Source of the DNA: Sphaerochaeta sp. UBA5849
GTDB taxonomy: Bacteria > Spirochaetota > Spirochaetia > Sphaerochaetales > Sphaerochaetaceae
Direction: 5' to 3'
Assembly: GCA_002432715.1 (NCBI GenBank)
Contig: DJGJ01000035.1
Location: 1 to 64,000 of the forward strand
DNA length: 64,000 bases
This document shows positions 44,237 through 51,717 of the stretch, one piece after another (position 1 is the stretch's first letter; every line of letters starts with the position of its first letter). The position numbers and the translations under genes are program-made. Below the pieces are notes generated by a model. The model was given only the letters and a program-made list of their open reading frames with translations. It did no database searches and had not been told where the DNA came from.

Positions 44237-45971
44237 GCTCAAGGGGTACAAATGAAAACAATCGGACATCAAAGAGCCCCATATCGGTGAGTTTGTAGGT
44301 GGGTATCACCGGAAGCGACATGAAGCACAGGGTCATGAAGGGATCGATGTCCTTGCTGACATGAAGCTCACTGGTGGCGATTCGATGCAGGGTATCCAGA
44401 TTCCTGGCTATTTCAGGTCCGTTTCCGGTGCTCATCAATCCTGCGACGGGTTGGGCGAAAAATGCAAGGATTCTCCCCTGCTTCGCAATCACCATACCGC
44501 CGCCGCTGCCGACCAGGTGCGATACACACAAACTCATGTCATCATCGTTGTCCCCTGCTACGATGATGTTGTGCGAATCGTGGGCGACGGAGGTTGCCAT
44601 CGCCCCGCCTTTCAGACCATAGCCCCGAAGCAAGGCAAGTGCAACGTTTCCGGTCCCCTTGTGGCGCTCTATCACCGCCAGCTTCACAATATCCTGATTG
44701 GAATCATGCACCCACATTCCATCCACTACAGAAACCGTGGCCTCACCAGCTTCGGTGACCACGCCGCCGGGAACAATATCGATGACCCGGACGTGGGTGT
44801 CCGACAGCTTGAGTTTCAATCGCTCAGTGCTGAAACCCTTTACATCCATCCGTCCAAGCACCCGGTCATCGGGTGTGTTTGCATCAGGCTTGAGCATTTC
44901 TCCATCCTGGGCGACCAATTTGCCTCCGATATAGACCTGGTGCATCGTAAACTCCGTCAAATCGTTGCACAGGCAGAAATCAGCTCGAAGCCCGGGCGCA
45001 ATCGCCCCCCTGTCACTGAGATGATAGCAATCACAGCTATTGATCGTGGCCATGCAGAGGGCTTCGATCGGATCCAGGCCCGCACCTACAGCAAGCCGGA
45101 CATTGTTGTTGATATGGCCTTCACTGAGGATGCTCTTGGGTTGTCGGTCGTCGGTGCAGAACATGCACCGTCTGCTGTTGCGCTCGTTCACCCCGCCAAG
45201 CAGTCCAATCACATTGTTGCATGCAGAGCCTTCCCGAAGCATCACATACATGCCGCGTCGAACTCTCTCCTTAAGCTCCTCGGTCGTTTCGCACTCATGA
45301 TCGGTTCTGATTCCGGCGGCGCAATAGGCATCCAAAACAGAACCATGAATGGCAGGACTATGACCGTCAATGATTTTTTTCGCTTTTTTTGCTTCCCGGA
45401 TCTTGTCCAGCACCAGCGAGGAACCGTTGACGACCCCCGGATAATCCATCATCTCCCCCAGTCCGAGCACCCGCTCATGCTGCAAAGGTGCAACCAGATC
45501 GGCAGCGTGCATTACGGCTCCGCTGTGTTCGAAGGTGGTTGCAGGAACACAGGAAGGGACCATGAAAAAGGCCTGCAAAGCGATGTTTTCTGAGGCATCG
45601 AGCATGTAGGAAAGCCCGTCAAGCCCGCAGACGTTGCAAATTTCGTGCGGATCGGCGATGACTGTCGTCGTCCCGCAGGGAACGACAAGGTTGCTGAACT
45701 CTGCAGGCGTTGCATGACTGGACTCTATATGGACATGGCTGTCGATCAAGCCAGGAATCAAATAGCATCGCCGGGCATCCACCATCAAGCGGGCCCTTCC
45801 CTCCCCCGGTTGGGCATACCCGGTAAAATATCCTTCGCTTATCAGCACATCCGCTTCAAACCACTCTTTATTATACACATCCAAGACACGGGCATTGGTA
45901 ATGCAGAGTTGGGCTTCTTTTCGTAGTGAGGCGGTCGCAATCACCTCGCTCAGCACATCCAAAGAATCCAT
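44226..45971 (-). CDS. ade: Adenine deaminase
   Basis: Hydrolyses adenine to hypoxanthine and ammonia. The 581-residue protein matches the bacterial Ade/AdeC family in length and motifs: metal-binding GLIDSHVHIESSH, PHEICNVCG, GHSPAIHG and the C-terminal AHDSHNIIVAGDND. AAGGAG precedes the ATG. It diverges from an NCS2 purine permease and carries the shared GCAAC-N5-GCAAC element at its promoter. It probably supplies hypoxanthine to the hydroxylase system encoded 6-18 kb downstream. Confidence 0.93.
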   Translation of the reverse strand: MDSLDVLSEVIATASLRKEAQLCITNARVLDVYNKEWFEADVLISEGYFTGYAQPGEGRARLMVDARRCYLIPGLIDSHVHIESSHATPAEFSNLVVPCGTTTVIADPHEICNVCGLDGLSYMLDASENIALQAFFMVPSCVPATTFEHSGAVMHAADLVAPLQHERVLGLGEMMDYPGVVNGSSLVLDKIREAKKAKKIIDGHSPAIHGSVLDAYCAAGIRTDHECETTEELKERVRRGMYVMLREGSACNNVIGLLGGVNERNSRRCMFCTDDRQPKSILSEGHINNNVRLAVGAGLDPIEALCMATINSCDCYHLSDRGAIAPGLRADFCLCNDLTEFTMHQVYIGGKLVAQDGEMLKPDANTPDDRVLGRMDVKGFSTERLKLKLSDTHVRVIDIVPGGVVTEAGEATVSVVDGMWVHDSNQDIVKLAVIERHKGTGNVALALLRGYGLKGGAMATSVAHDSHNIIVAGDNDDDMSLCVSHLVGSGGGMVIAKQGRILAFFAQPVAGLMSTGNGPEIARNLDTLHRIATSELHVSKDIDPFMTLCFMSLPVIPTYKLTDMGLFDVRLFSFVPLELNK

Positions 45972-45986
45972 AAGCTCTCCTTTTTG

Positions 45987-46040
45987 GCAACATATTGCAA
46001 CGTATTTTTCTTAGTGTACCATCTCAACAGGAATCTTCAA
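45987..46040 (-). promoter_or_regulatory. Adenine deaminase promoter with GCAAC-N5-GCAAC element
   Basis: On the minus strand TTGAAG (46040-46035), 16 bp and TACACT (46018-46013) form a modest promoter. GCAAC-ATATT-GCAAC (plus-strand 45987-46001) lies just downstream, between the expected start and the ribosome binding site. The rest of the 277-bp gap up to 46248 is AT-rich; a lone GCAAC (46195-46199) lies before a TATAGA element of the permease gene. No purine-riboswitch consensus was found. Confidence 0.6.
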
Positions 46041-46248
46041 GGAAAAAAGTGACGTTTTCCTGCTCCTCTTTTTAGATAATCCTAGAGATTTTTAAGTATA
46101 TAGCAAAATTATCGAAATATATTTATCCACATTGCTGACAATGCACTGGTAAATTGGGTTAAATAACAAATCCGACGATTTTTCTGTACGAGATGCAACA
46201 TTTGGGTATAGAATATTCATATTCAAAACATCTGCAAGGAGTGCATCG

Positions 46249-47535
46249 ATGGAAAAGTTTTTCAAGCTCAAGGAACGAAAAACGACCGTCAAGACTGAAG
46301 TTATGGCAGGAATTACCACGTTCCTCACCATGGCTTACATTCTTGCCGTCAACCCTGGCATCCTTTCCGACGCCGGAATGGATTTCTCAAAGGTATTTGC
46401 AGCAACCGCCATTGCCTCTGCAATTGCCACCTTGGTCATGGCCCTTTTGGCCAACCTGCCGTTCGCCCTCGCCCCAGGCATGGGACTGAACGCCTTCCTC
46501 GCCTATACCGTCGTGTTGGGCATGGGATACAGCTGGCAGTTCGCGCTTACCGCAGTATTCGTGGAAGGTATCATCTTCCTGATTCTTACTGCAGCAAACA
46601 TCCGCGAAGCCATCGTCAACAGCATCCCTGCAAACCTGAAGAGAGCAATCGGTGTTGGTATCGGCCTCTTCATCGCCTTCATCGGCATGCAGAATGCAGG
46701 TATCATCGTTGACGGCGCCACCTTGGTTTCCCTCAATGCCGACTGGTTCAAGGGAGCCCCCGGTCTTGCCATGATCGGTCTTCTGATCACCGGCGTCCTG
46801 CTCGCCTACAAGGTAAACGGCGCTCTCTTGATCGGTATCATCATCACCACGATTATCGGCATTCCTTTTGGAATCACCAAGTACGCCGGCGGTTCTTTTG
46901 TACCTCCCGCCCCCTACTTCTTCCCCTTTGAATTCTCCAACATCCTGAGCATCGACTTTGTCGTCATCATGTTCACCTTCCTCTTTGTTGACATGTTCGA
47001 CACCGTTGGAACCCTGATCGGCTGCGCAACCAAGGCTGACATGATCCAGAAAGACGGCTCGATTCCCAACTGCAAGGAAGCCTTGTTTGCAGACGCAGTC
47101 GGAACAACCGTTGGTGCTATGCTTGGCACTTCCACGGTAACAACATTCGTAGAGTCTTCAGCCGGCGTCGTCGAGGGTGGCCGCACCGGTCTTACCGCAC
47201 TGGTTGTGGCAATTCTGTTTGCTCTCTCGCTGTTCCTCGAACCGTTGTTCGGCTCGATTCCCAGTGCTGCCACCGCTCCTGCTTTGATCATCGTCGGTGT
47301 CATGATGATGAGCCCGGTCAAGGATATCGAATGGAGCGAGATGACCGAAGCAATCCCCGCCTTCCTCACCATGATTTTCATGATCGTTGCCTACAGCATC
47401 GCCGATGGTATCATGTTCGGTATCGTCTCCTACGTGCTGCTCAAGCTATTGACCAAGAAGACCGGCGAGATATCCAAGATGACTTGGGTTGTATTTGGCT
47501 TGTTCGTGCTCAAGATTGTCTTTGGCGCTCTCTAA
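46249..47535 (+). CDS. NCS2 family purine permease (AzgA/PbuG type)
   Basis: Inner-membrane nucleobase transporter, 428 residues, about twelve to fourteen hydrophobic segments. Family motifs include TEVMAGITTFLTMAYILAVNP split at the start, GLNAFLAYTV, the LFVDMFDTVGTLIG region and SSAGVVEGGRTGL. These place it in the adenine/guanine/hypoxanthine branch of NCS2. AAGGAG precedes the ATG. Divergence from adenine deaminase supports a role in adenine or hypoxanthine uptake. Confidence 0.92.
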   Translation: MEKFFKLKERKTTVKTEVMAGITTFLTMAYILAVNPGILSDAGMDFSKVFAATAIASAIATLVMALLANLPFALAPGMGLNAFLAYTVVLGMGYSWQFALTAVFVEGIIFLILTAANIREAIVNSIPANLKRAIGVGIGLFIAFIGMQNAGIIVDGATLVSLNADWFKGAPGLAMIGLLITGVLLAYKVNGALLIGIIITTIIGIPFGITKYAGGSFVPPAPYFFPFEFSNILSIDFVVIMFTFLFVDMFDTVGTLIGCATKADMIQKDGSIPNCKEALFADAVGTTVGAMLGTSTVTTFVESSAGVVEGGRTGLTALVVAILFALSLFLEPLFGSIPSAATAPALIIVGVMMMSPVKDIEWSEMTEAIPAFLTMIFMIVAYSIADGIMFGIVSYVLLKLLTKKTGEISKMTWVVFGLFVLKIVFGAL

Positions 47536-47558
47536 AAGCTTTTAGCTCTGTTCTTATC

Positions 47559-47588
47559 GGACCTCCTGCATGGGAGGTCCTTACTTTT
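47559..47588 (+). terminator. Rho-independent terminator after the NCS2 permease
   Basis: GGACCTCC (47559-47566) pairs perfectly with GGAGGTCC (47573-47580), followed by TTACTTTTG. It lies 23 bp beyond the permease stop. Confidence 0.85.
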
Positions 47589-47643
47589 GCATCTACCCAT
47601 CGCGAATCTTCTACGCTACAATAACAAGGCCAAGGAGCAATGG

Positions 47644-48648
47644 ATGCGTACCAACCTTTTTTCTCTCGATACAAGCAAGACATACCTGGTCACCGGAGCA
47701 GCCGGTTTCATCGGGTTTCACCTGACCCGCAGGTTATTGGACCGAGGCTGTTCGGTCATCGGCCTTGACAATCTGAACGACTACTATGAAGTGAGTCTCA
47801 AAGAGGAGCGGTTGAGGCTGCTTGCCTGCGACAACTTCTACTTTTACAAGGCAGATCTTGCCGACAAGAAGGCGCTCGACGACATCTTTGCGACGCACAC
47901 TATCGATTATGTCATCAATCTGGCGGCACAGGCTGGAGTAAGGTACAGCATCGACAATCCCTATGCATACCTCCAGTCGAACCTGGTTGGTTTTCTCAAC
48001 ATTTTGGAGGCCTGCCGCCACTATCAGGTCAAGCACCTTGTCTATGCCTCCTCCTCCTCGGTATATGGACTTAACAGCAAGATTCCCTACTCGACCCAAG
48101 ACAAGGTGGACCATCCGGTGAGCCTCTATGCAGCGACGAAAAAATCGAATGAGCTGATGGCCCACGCCTATACGCATCTCTACCGGATTCCTTCCACGGG
48201 GCTGCGCTTCTTCACCGTCTACGGTCCCTTTGGGAGACCTGACATGGCCTACTTCTCCTTTGCCAAACGAATCATGGAAGGCAAGAGCATCAAGGTCTTC
48301 AATCACGGGGACATGTGGCGTGATTTCACCTATGTCGATGACATCATCACCGCCATCGAGCGAATCATCCCCAATCCTCCCGAGGAAAATGAGGCGAAAG
48401 ACCGCTACAAAGTGTACAATATCGGCAACAACAAACCGGTCAGGTTGAATACGTTCATTGAGATTCTCGAGTCCTGCCTGGGCAGGGAAGCCGTCAAGGA
48501 ATACCTGCCCATGCAAAGCGGGGATGTGTACCAAACCTATGCCGATGTCTCCGACCTCATGGAGGATTTCGATTTCAAGCCGGATACTCCTCTTGAACAA
48601 GGGCTTGCATCGTTCGTGAATTGGTTCAAGAGCTACTACCAGCTCTGA
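47644..48648 (+). CDS. UDP-glucuronate 4-epimerase-like NAD-dependent epimerase
   Basis: Short-chain dehydrogenase-type nucleotide-sugar epimerase, 334 residues. It shows GxxGxxG (VTGAAGFIGFHL), NLAAQAGVRYSI, the catalytic SSSSVYG and Y-x-x-x-K (YAATKKSNE), and HGDMWRDFTYVDD, closest to CapI-type UDP-glucuronate 4-epimerases. The ATG at 47644 has AAGGAG upstream. The product would be UDP-galacturonate for an envelope polysaccharide; other UDP-hexose epimerisations are possible. Confidence 0.85.
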   Translation: MRTNLFSLDTSKTYLVTGAAGFIGFHLTRRLLDRGCSVIGLDNLNDYYEVSLKEERLRLLACDNFYFYKADLADKKALDDIFATHTIDYVINLAAQAGVRYSIDNPYAYLQSNLVGFLNILEACRHYQVKHLVYASSSSVYGLNSKIPYSTQDKVDHPVSLYAATKKSNELMAHAYTHLYRIPSTGLRFFTVYGPFGRPDMAYFSFAKRIMEGKSIKVFNHGDMWRDFTYVDDIITAIERIIPNPPEENEAKDRYKVYNIGNNKPVRLNTFIEILESCLGREAVKEYLPMQSGDVYQTYADVSDLMEDFDFKPDTPLEQGLASFVNWFKSYYQL

Positions 48649-48769
48649 TACAGCACCCCAGAAAAGGACTACACTCAAGAAAAGAAAAACAGCAACATTC
48701 TTTTCATAGTTTGCTGCATACCACCACAGTGACCAAGACACAAGAGAGCGACTCTGCTAGACTGTTCAT

Positions 48770-49975
48770 ATGTACGATGTCATCATCATTGGAGGTGGAG
48801 CAGCCGGTCTCTTTGCTGCCGCGAACCTCAAGACACACAACGGCTTGGTACTCGACCATTGTCCCGAAGTGGGCAGAAAACTGCTGATAACCGGCAGCGG
48901 TCAGTGCAATCTCACCAACACCCTGCCTACCGACTCTTTTCTCACCCATTTCGGCAGCAAGCAGCAACGCAACTTCCTGTTGCCGGCACTGCAGAACTTC
49001 ACCACCAAAAACCTGTACGATTGGTTTGAACAACAAGGACTGCCTCTTCTCGTCCGCGAGGACGGCAAGGTGTTTCCCAAAAGCCTTGACGCCCGCGATG
49101 TACGCTCTTTTCTGATTCGGCTCTCCAAGGTGAAAATCATTACCAATGTACACATCACATCCATCACACCCTTGGAGCAAGGGTTTCTGATTGCAACAGC
49201 GAACGCAGCGTATGAGACAAGAAACCTCATTCTTGCCACCGGCGGCATGAGTTACCCGAGAACCGGCAGCGATGGAAGCGGCTATGAATTGGCCAAAACA
49301 CTCGGACACAGCATTGTGCCTTTGAAACCAGGTCTGACTGCGATCAGCATCACCGACCATCCCTTCAGGCATCTGGCAGGAAACGCTGTACGCGATGCCT
49401 TCGTATCCTTCTACCACAGCGGCGAAAATGCTGCGTACGAGCAGAGACGAGGCGATGTCCTATTCACGCATGACGGTCTCTCCGGACCGGCGATTCTCAG
49501 CAGCTCCCGGCTCGTCAGGAAGCAGGATGTAATCAAGCTTTCCCTCATAAGCTCTGCAAGCCACGCCCAGGCCGAGCGATTGCTCCAGGGTGCACTCACT
49601 ACGCCCAACAAGCTTGTCACCACAGTCCTGAAGGAAACCGGCATGGTTTCAAGCCTTGCCAGAACACTGATTGAAATGGCGGATATTGGAAACGATGCCA
49701 CCACGGCAACCCTGGATAAGGCAAAGCGCAAAACATTGGTTTCACTGGCGAGCAGTCTTGAGCTTCACGTATCGAGTACGAAGGGTTTCCAGTCGGCAAT
49801 GGTAACCAGCGGCGGGGTACATCTAGGAGAGGTCAATAGAAAGACCATGGAATCGAACAAGACCAAGGGCTTGTTCTTCTGCGGTGAGATGCTCGACTAT
49901 GACGGAGAGAGCGGCGGATATAATCTACAGGCAGCCTTTAGTACTGCCTATCTCGCAGTACAGAGTGTACATTAG
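48770..49975 (+). CDS. BaiN/HI0933-type FAD-dependent oxidoreductase
   Basis: A 401-residue flavoprotein of the HI0933/YhiN/BaiN family. The N-terminal FAD site (DVIIIGGGAAGLFAA), the family signature GRKLLITGSGQCNLTN, the ATGGMSYPRTGSDGSG segment and the C-terminal GLFFCGEMLDYDGESGGYN are clear. Its substrate is unknown for most members. It starts 121 bp after the epimerase gene and is followed nine bases later by a VOC protein. Confidence 0.88.
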   Translation: MYDVIIIGGGAAGLFAAANLKTHNGLVLDHCPEVGRKLLITGSGQCNLTNTLPTDSFLTHFGSKQQRNFLLPALQNFTTKNLYDWFEQQGLPLLVREDGKVFPKSLDARDVRSFLIRLSKVKIITNVHITSITPLEQGFLIATANAAYETRNLILATGGMSYPRTGSDGSGYELAKTLGHSIVPLKPGLTAISITDHPFRHLAGNAVRDAFVSFYHSGENAAYEQRRGDVLFTHDGLSGPAILSSSRLVRKQDVIKLSLISSASHAQAERLLQGALTTPNKLVTTVLKETGMVSSLARTLIEMADIGNDATTATLDKAKRKTLVSLASSLELHVSSTKGFQSAMVTSGGVHLGEVNRKTMESNKTKGLFFCGEMLDYDGESGGYNLQAAFSTAYLAVQSVH

Positions 49976-49984
49976 GAGGAATCT

Positions 49985-50347
49985 ATGAATTTTTTATGGG
50001 CGACCATCACCGTTCGTGACATGGATGCAAGTCTGGACTTTTATCAGAATGTTGTAGGCCTGAGCCTGAACACACGGGTGAGAAGCAATGAGAGCACCGA
50101 ACTGGCCTTTCTCGGTGGCGGACAGACACAAATCGAATTGATACATCACTCCAAGGGAGAGATTCAGGATATGGGAAAAGCCATCAGCCTCGGGTTCGCC
50201 GTCGACGATCTCGATGTAATGATGCAGAAGATTAAGGAGCAAGGCTTGGAGATCCATGAGGGCCCGTTTGCACCCAATCCACATATCCGATTCTTCTTTG
50301 TCCTCGACCCGAACGGTTTGAGAATCCAATTTGTTGAAAGACGCTAG
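49985..50347 (+). CDS. VOC superfamily (glyoxalase-like) protein
   Basis: A 120-residue metalloenzyme-fold protein with two beta-alpha-beta-beta-beta repeats (start ATITVRDMDASLDFYQNVVG; end FFFVLDPNGLRIQFVERR). AGGAGG precedes the ATG. It may be a lactoylglutathione lyase or a non-catalytic binding protein. The gene ends just before a strong terminator. Confidence 0.85.
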   Translation: MNFLWATITVRDMDASLDFYQNVVGLSLNTRVRSNESTELAFLGGGQTQIELIHHSKGEIQDMGKAISLGFAVDDLDVMMQKIKEQGLEIHEGPFAPNPHIRFFFVLDPNGLRIQFVERR

Positions 50348-50355
50348 CAAAACAG

Positions 50356-50383
50356 CGAGCCGGGATTTCTCCCGGCTCGTTTT
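50356..50383. terminator. Bidirectional Rho-independent terminator
   Basis: A perfect 10-bp stem (CGAGCCGGGA/TCCCGGCTCG) with a 4-nt loop lies between two convergent genes. TTTT follows on the plus strand, and a shorter T-run follows on the minus strand after the ygeW stop at 50407. Confidence 0.9.
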
Positions 50384-50406
50384 CTCCCTATCTACAGGAT
50401 ACTGAC

Positions 50407-51606
50407 TTATTTGATTCTCTTGGTTGCGGCCTCAAGCAGCTCATCCAACTTTACAGAAGGATTTTGGAACTTGGAGAGGAAAATCATGGCTGCGATGATG
50501 TACGGCTTGTAACTGGCTTCCTTGTAGAGTGGCACCAGGTAGCGGTCGAACACGGAAGCCTCAACCTCGCCTTCCTTGCAGGAGACTCCGGTGATGTCGG
50601 CAGGCAGGCAGTGCATGTACAGGGCCTTCCCTTCCTTGGTCAGCTTCATCAAATCCTCGGTGCAGGTCCATTCCTTGAACTTTGCGTTGTTTGCCAGGCA
50701 GGTCTTCTCAAGAGCCTTCAAGGCTTCCTGATCTCCATGCTCGACAATCTTGGTTCTCTCTTCCATTACCGCAAAGGGAGCCCAGCTCTTCGGATAGACG
50801 ATGTCTGCATCCTTGAAAGCCTCGGCCATGGAGCCGACACGCTTGTAGGAACCACCGTTCTTCTTTGCATTCTCCTTGGCAATTTCCTCAACCTCGGGCA
50901 TTACATTGTACCCCTCGGGGTGGGCAAGCACCACATCCATGCCGAAGCGGGTGAACAGGCCGATGATTCCCTGGGGAACCGAGAGCGGCTTGCCGTAGGA
51001 GGGACTGTAAGCCCAGGTCATGGCAATCTTCTTGCCCTTCAGGTTCTCGACTCCACCGAAGTGGTTGATGACGTGCAGCATGTCAGCCATGCTCTGGGTC
51101 GGGTGATCGATATCGCACTGGAGGTTCACCAAGGTGGGTCTCTGCTCAAGCACACCGTCGTCATAGCCATCCTGCACAGCCTGGGCAACGGTCTTCATGT
51201 AGGTATGGCCCTTGCCGATGTACATATCGTCGCGAATGCCGATGACGTCGGCCATGAAGCTGACCATGTTGGCAGTCTCGCGGACCGTCTCACCGTGGGC
51301 GATCTGACTGGTCTTCTCGTCCAAGTCCTGCACCTCGAGGCCAAGCAGGTTGCAGGCGCTGGCGAAACTGAAACGTGTTCGGGTGGAGTTGTCGCGGAAT
51401 ATCGAGATTCCAAGGCCACTATCAAACACTTTGGTGGAAATGTTGTTCTCGCGCAGGGCACGCAGAACTTCCGCTACCTGAAACACAGCTGCAATTTCGT
51501 CGTCGGACTCCTTCCAAGTATGGAAAAAGTCATTGAGATACATGTTGTCTGTTTTGAGGGTCTTCAGCTCCTCGATCATCTTCTTAATAGTGGCTTTGTC
51601 CTTCAT
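50407..51606 (-). CDS. ygeW: Knotted carbamoyltransferase YgeW
   Basis: A 399-residue member of the aspartate/ornithine carbamoyltransferase superfamily found with selenium-dependent purine catabolism genes. It has the carbamoyl-phosphate motif S-T-R-T (FRDNSTRTRFSF), the second-substrate motif HCLPAD and the enlarged, knotted C-terminal half. Its physiological substrate is not established. GGAGG precedes the ATG. It is a single-gene unit between two terminators; its promoter lies within the terminator hairpin of xdhD, and the GCAAC-N5-GCAAC element sits 8 bp upstream of the -35. Confidence 0.93.
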   Translation of the reverse strand: MKDKATIKKMIEELKTLKTDNMYLNDFFHTWKESDDEIAAVFQVAEVLRALRENNISTKVFDSGLGISIFRDNSTRTRFSFASACNLLGLEVQDLDEKTSQIAHGETVRETANMVSFMADVIGIRDDMYIGKGHTYMKTVAQAVQDGYDDGVLEQRPTLVNLQCDIDHPTQSMADMLHVINHFGGVENLKGKKIAMTWAYSPSYGKPLSVPQGIIGLFTRFGMDVVLAHPEGYNVMPEVEEIAKENAKKNGGSYKRVGSMAEAFKDADIVYPKSWAPFAVMEERTKIVEHGDQEALKALEKTCLANNAKFKEWTCTEDLMKLTKEGKALYMHCLPADITGVSCKEGEVEASVFDRYLVPLYKEASYKPYIIAAMIFLSKFQNPSVKLDELLEAATKRIK

Positions 51607-51635
51607 GTTGTGAAACCTCCATTGGTTTTGTTCAT

Positions 51636-51689
51636 AAAAAAAATCCAGACAAGGGCACTATACCATGACAAGGTGCCGCTGTCTAGATT
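51636..51689 (-). terminator. Terminator of the 8-oxoguanine deaminase-ygfM-xdhD operon
   Basis: On the minus strand AATCTAGACA (51689-51680) pairs with TGTCTGGATT (51651-51642) over 10 bp with one G-U pair. An inner GGCAC/GTGCC stem follows, and the hairpin runs into a T8 tract (51643-51636). It lies 29 bp after the xdhD stop and 30 bp before the ygeW ATG. Confidence 0.85.
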
Positions 51690-51708
51690 TAATGTTGCAG
51701 TTTGTTGC
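51657..51708 (-). promoter_or_regulatory. ygeW promoter inside the terminator hairpin, with upstream GCAAC element
   Basis: TAGACA (51685-51680), exactly 17 bp and TATAGT (51662-51657) give ten of twelve consensus matches and lie wholly inside the terminator stem-loop. GCAAC-AAACT-GCAAC (minus strand, 51708-51694) ends 8 bp upstream of the -35, a position suited to an activator. Confidence 0.7.
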
Positions 51709-51717
51709 AAGAATCCT

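Noticed and set aside
45986..46001. Sigma54-type promoter (GG...GC) reading at the adenine deaminase element
   Set aside because: GG and GC are nine and not ten bases apart, the orientation would face away from the deaminase, and the other three GCAAC-N5-GCAAC sites lack the GG.
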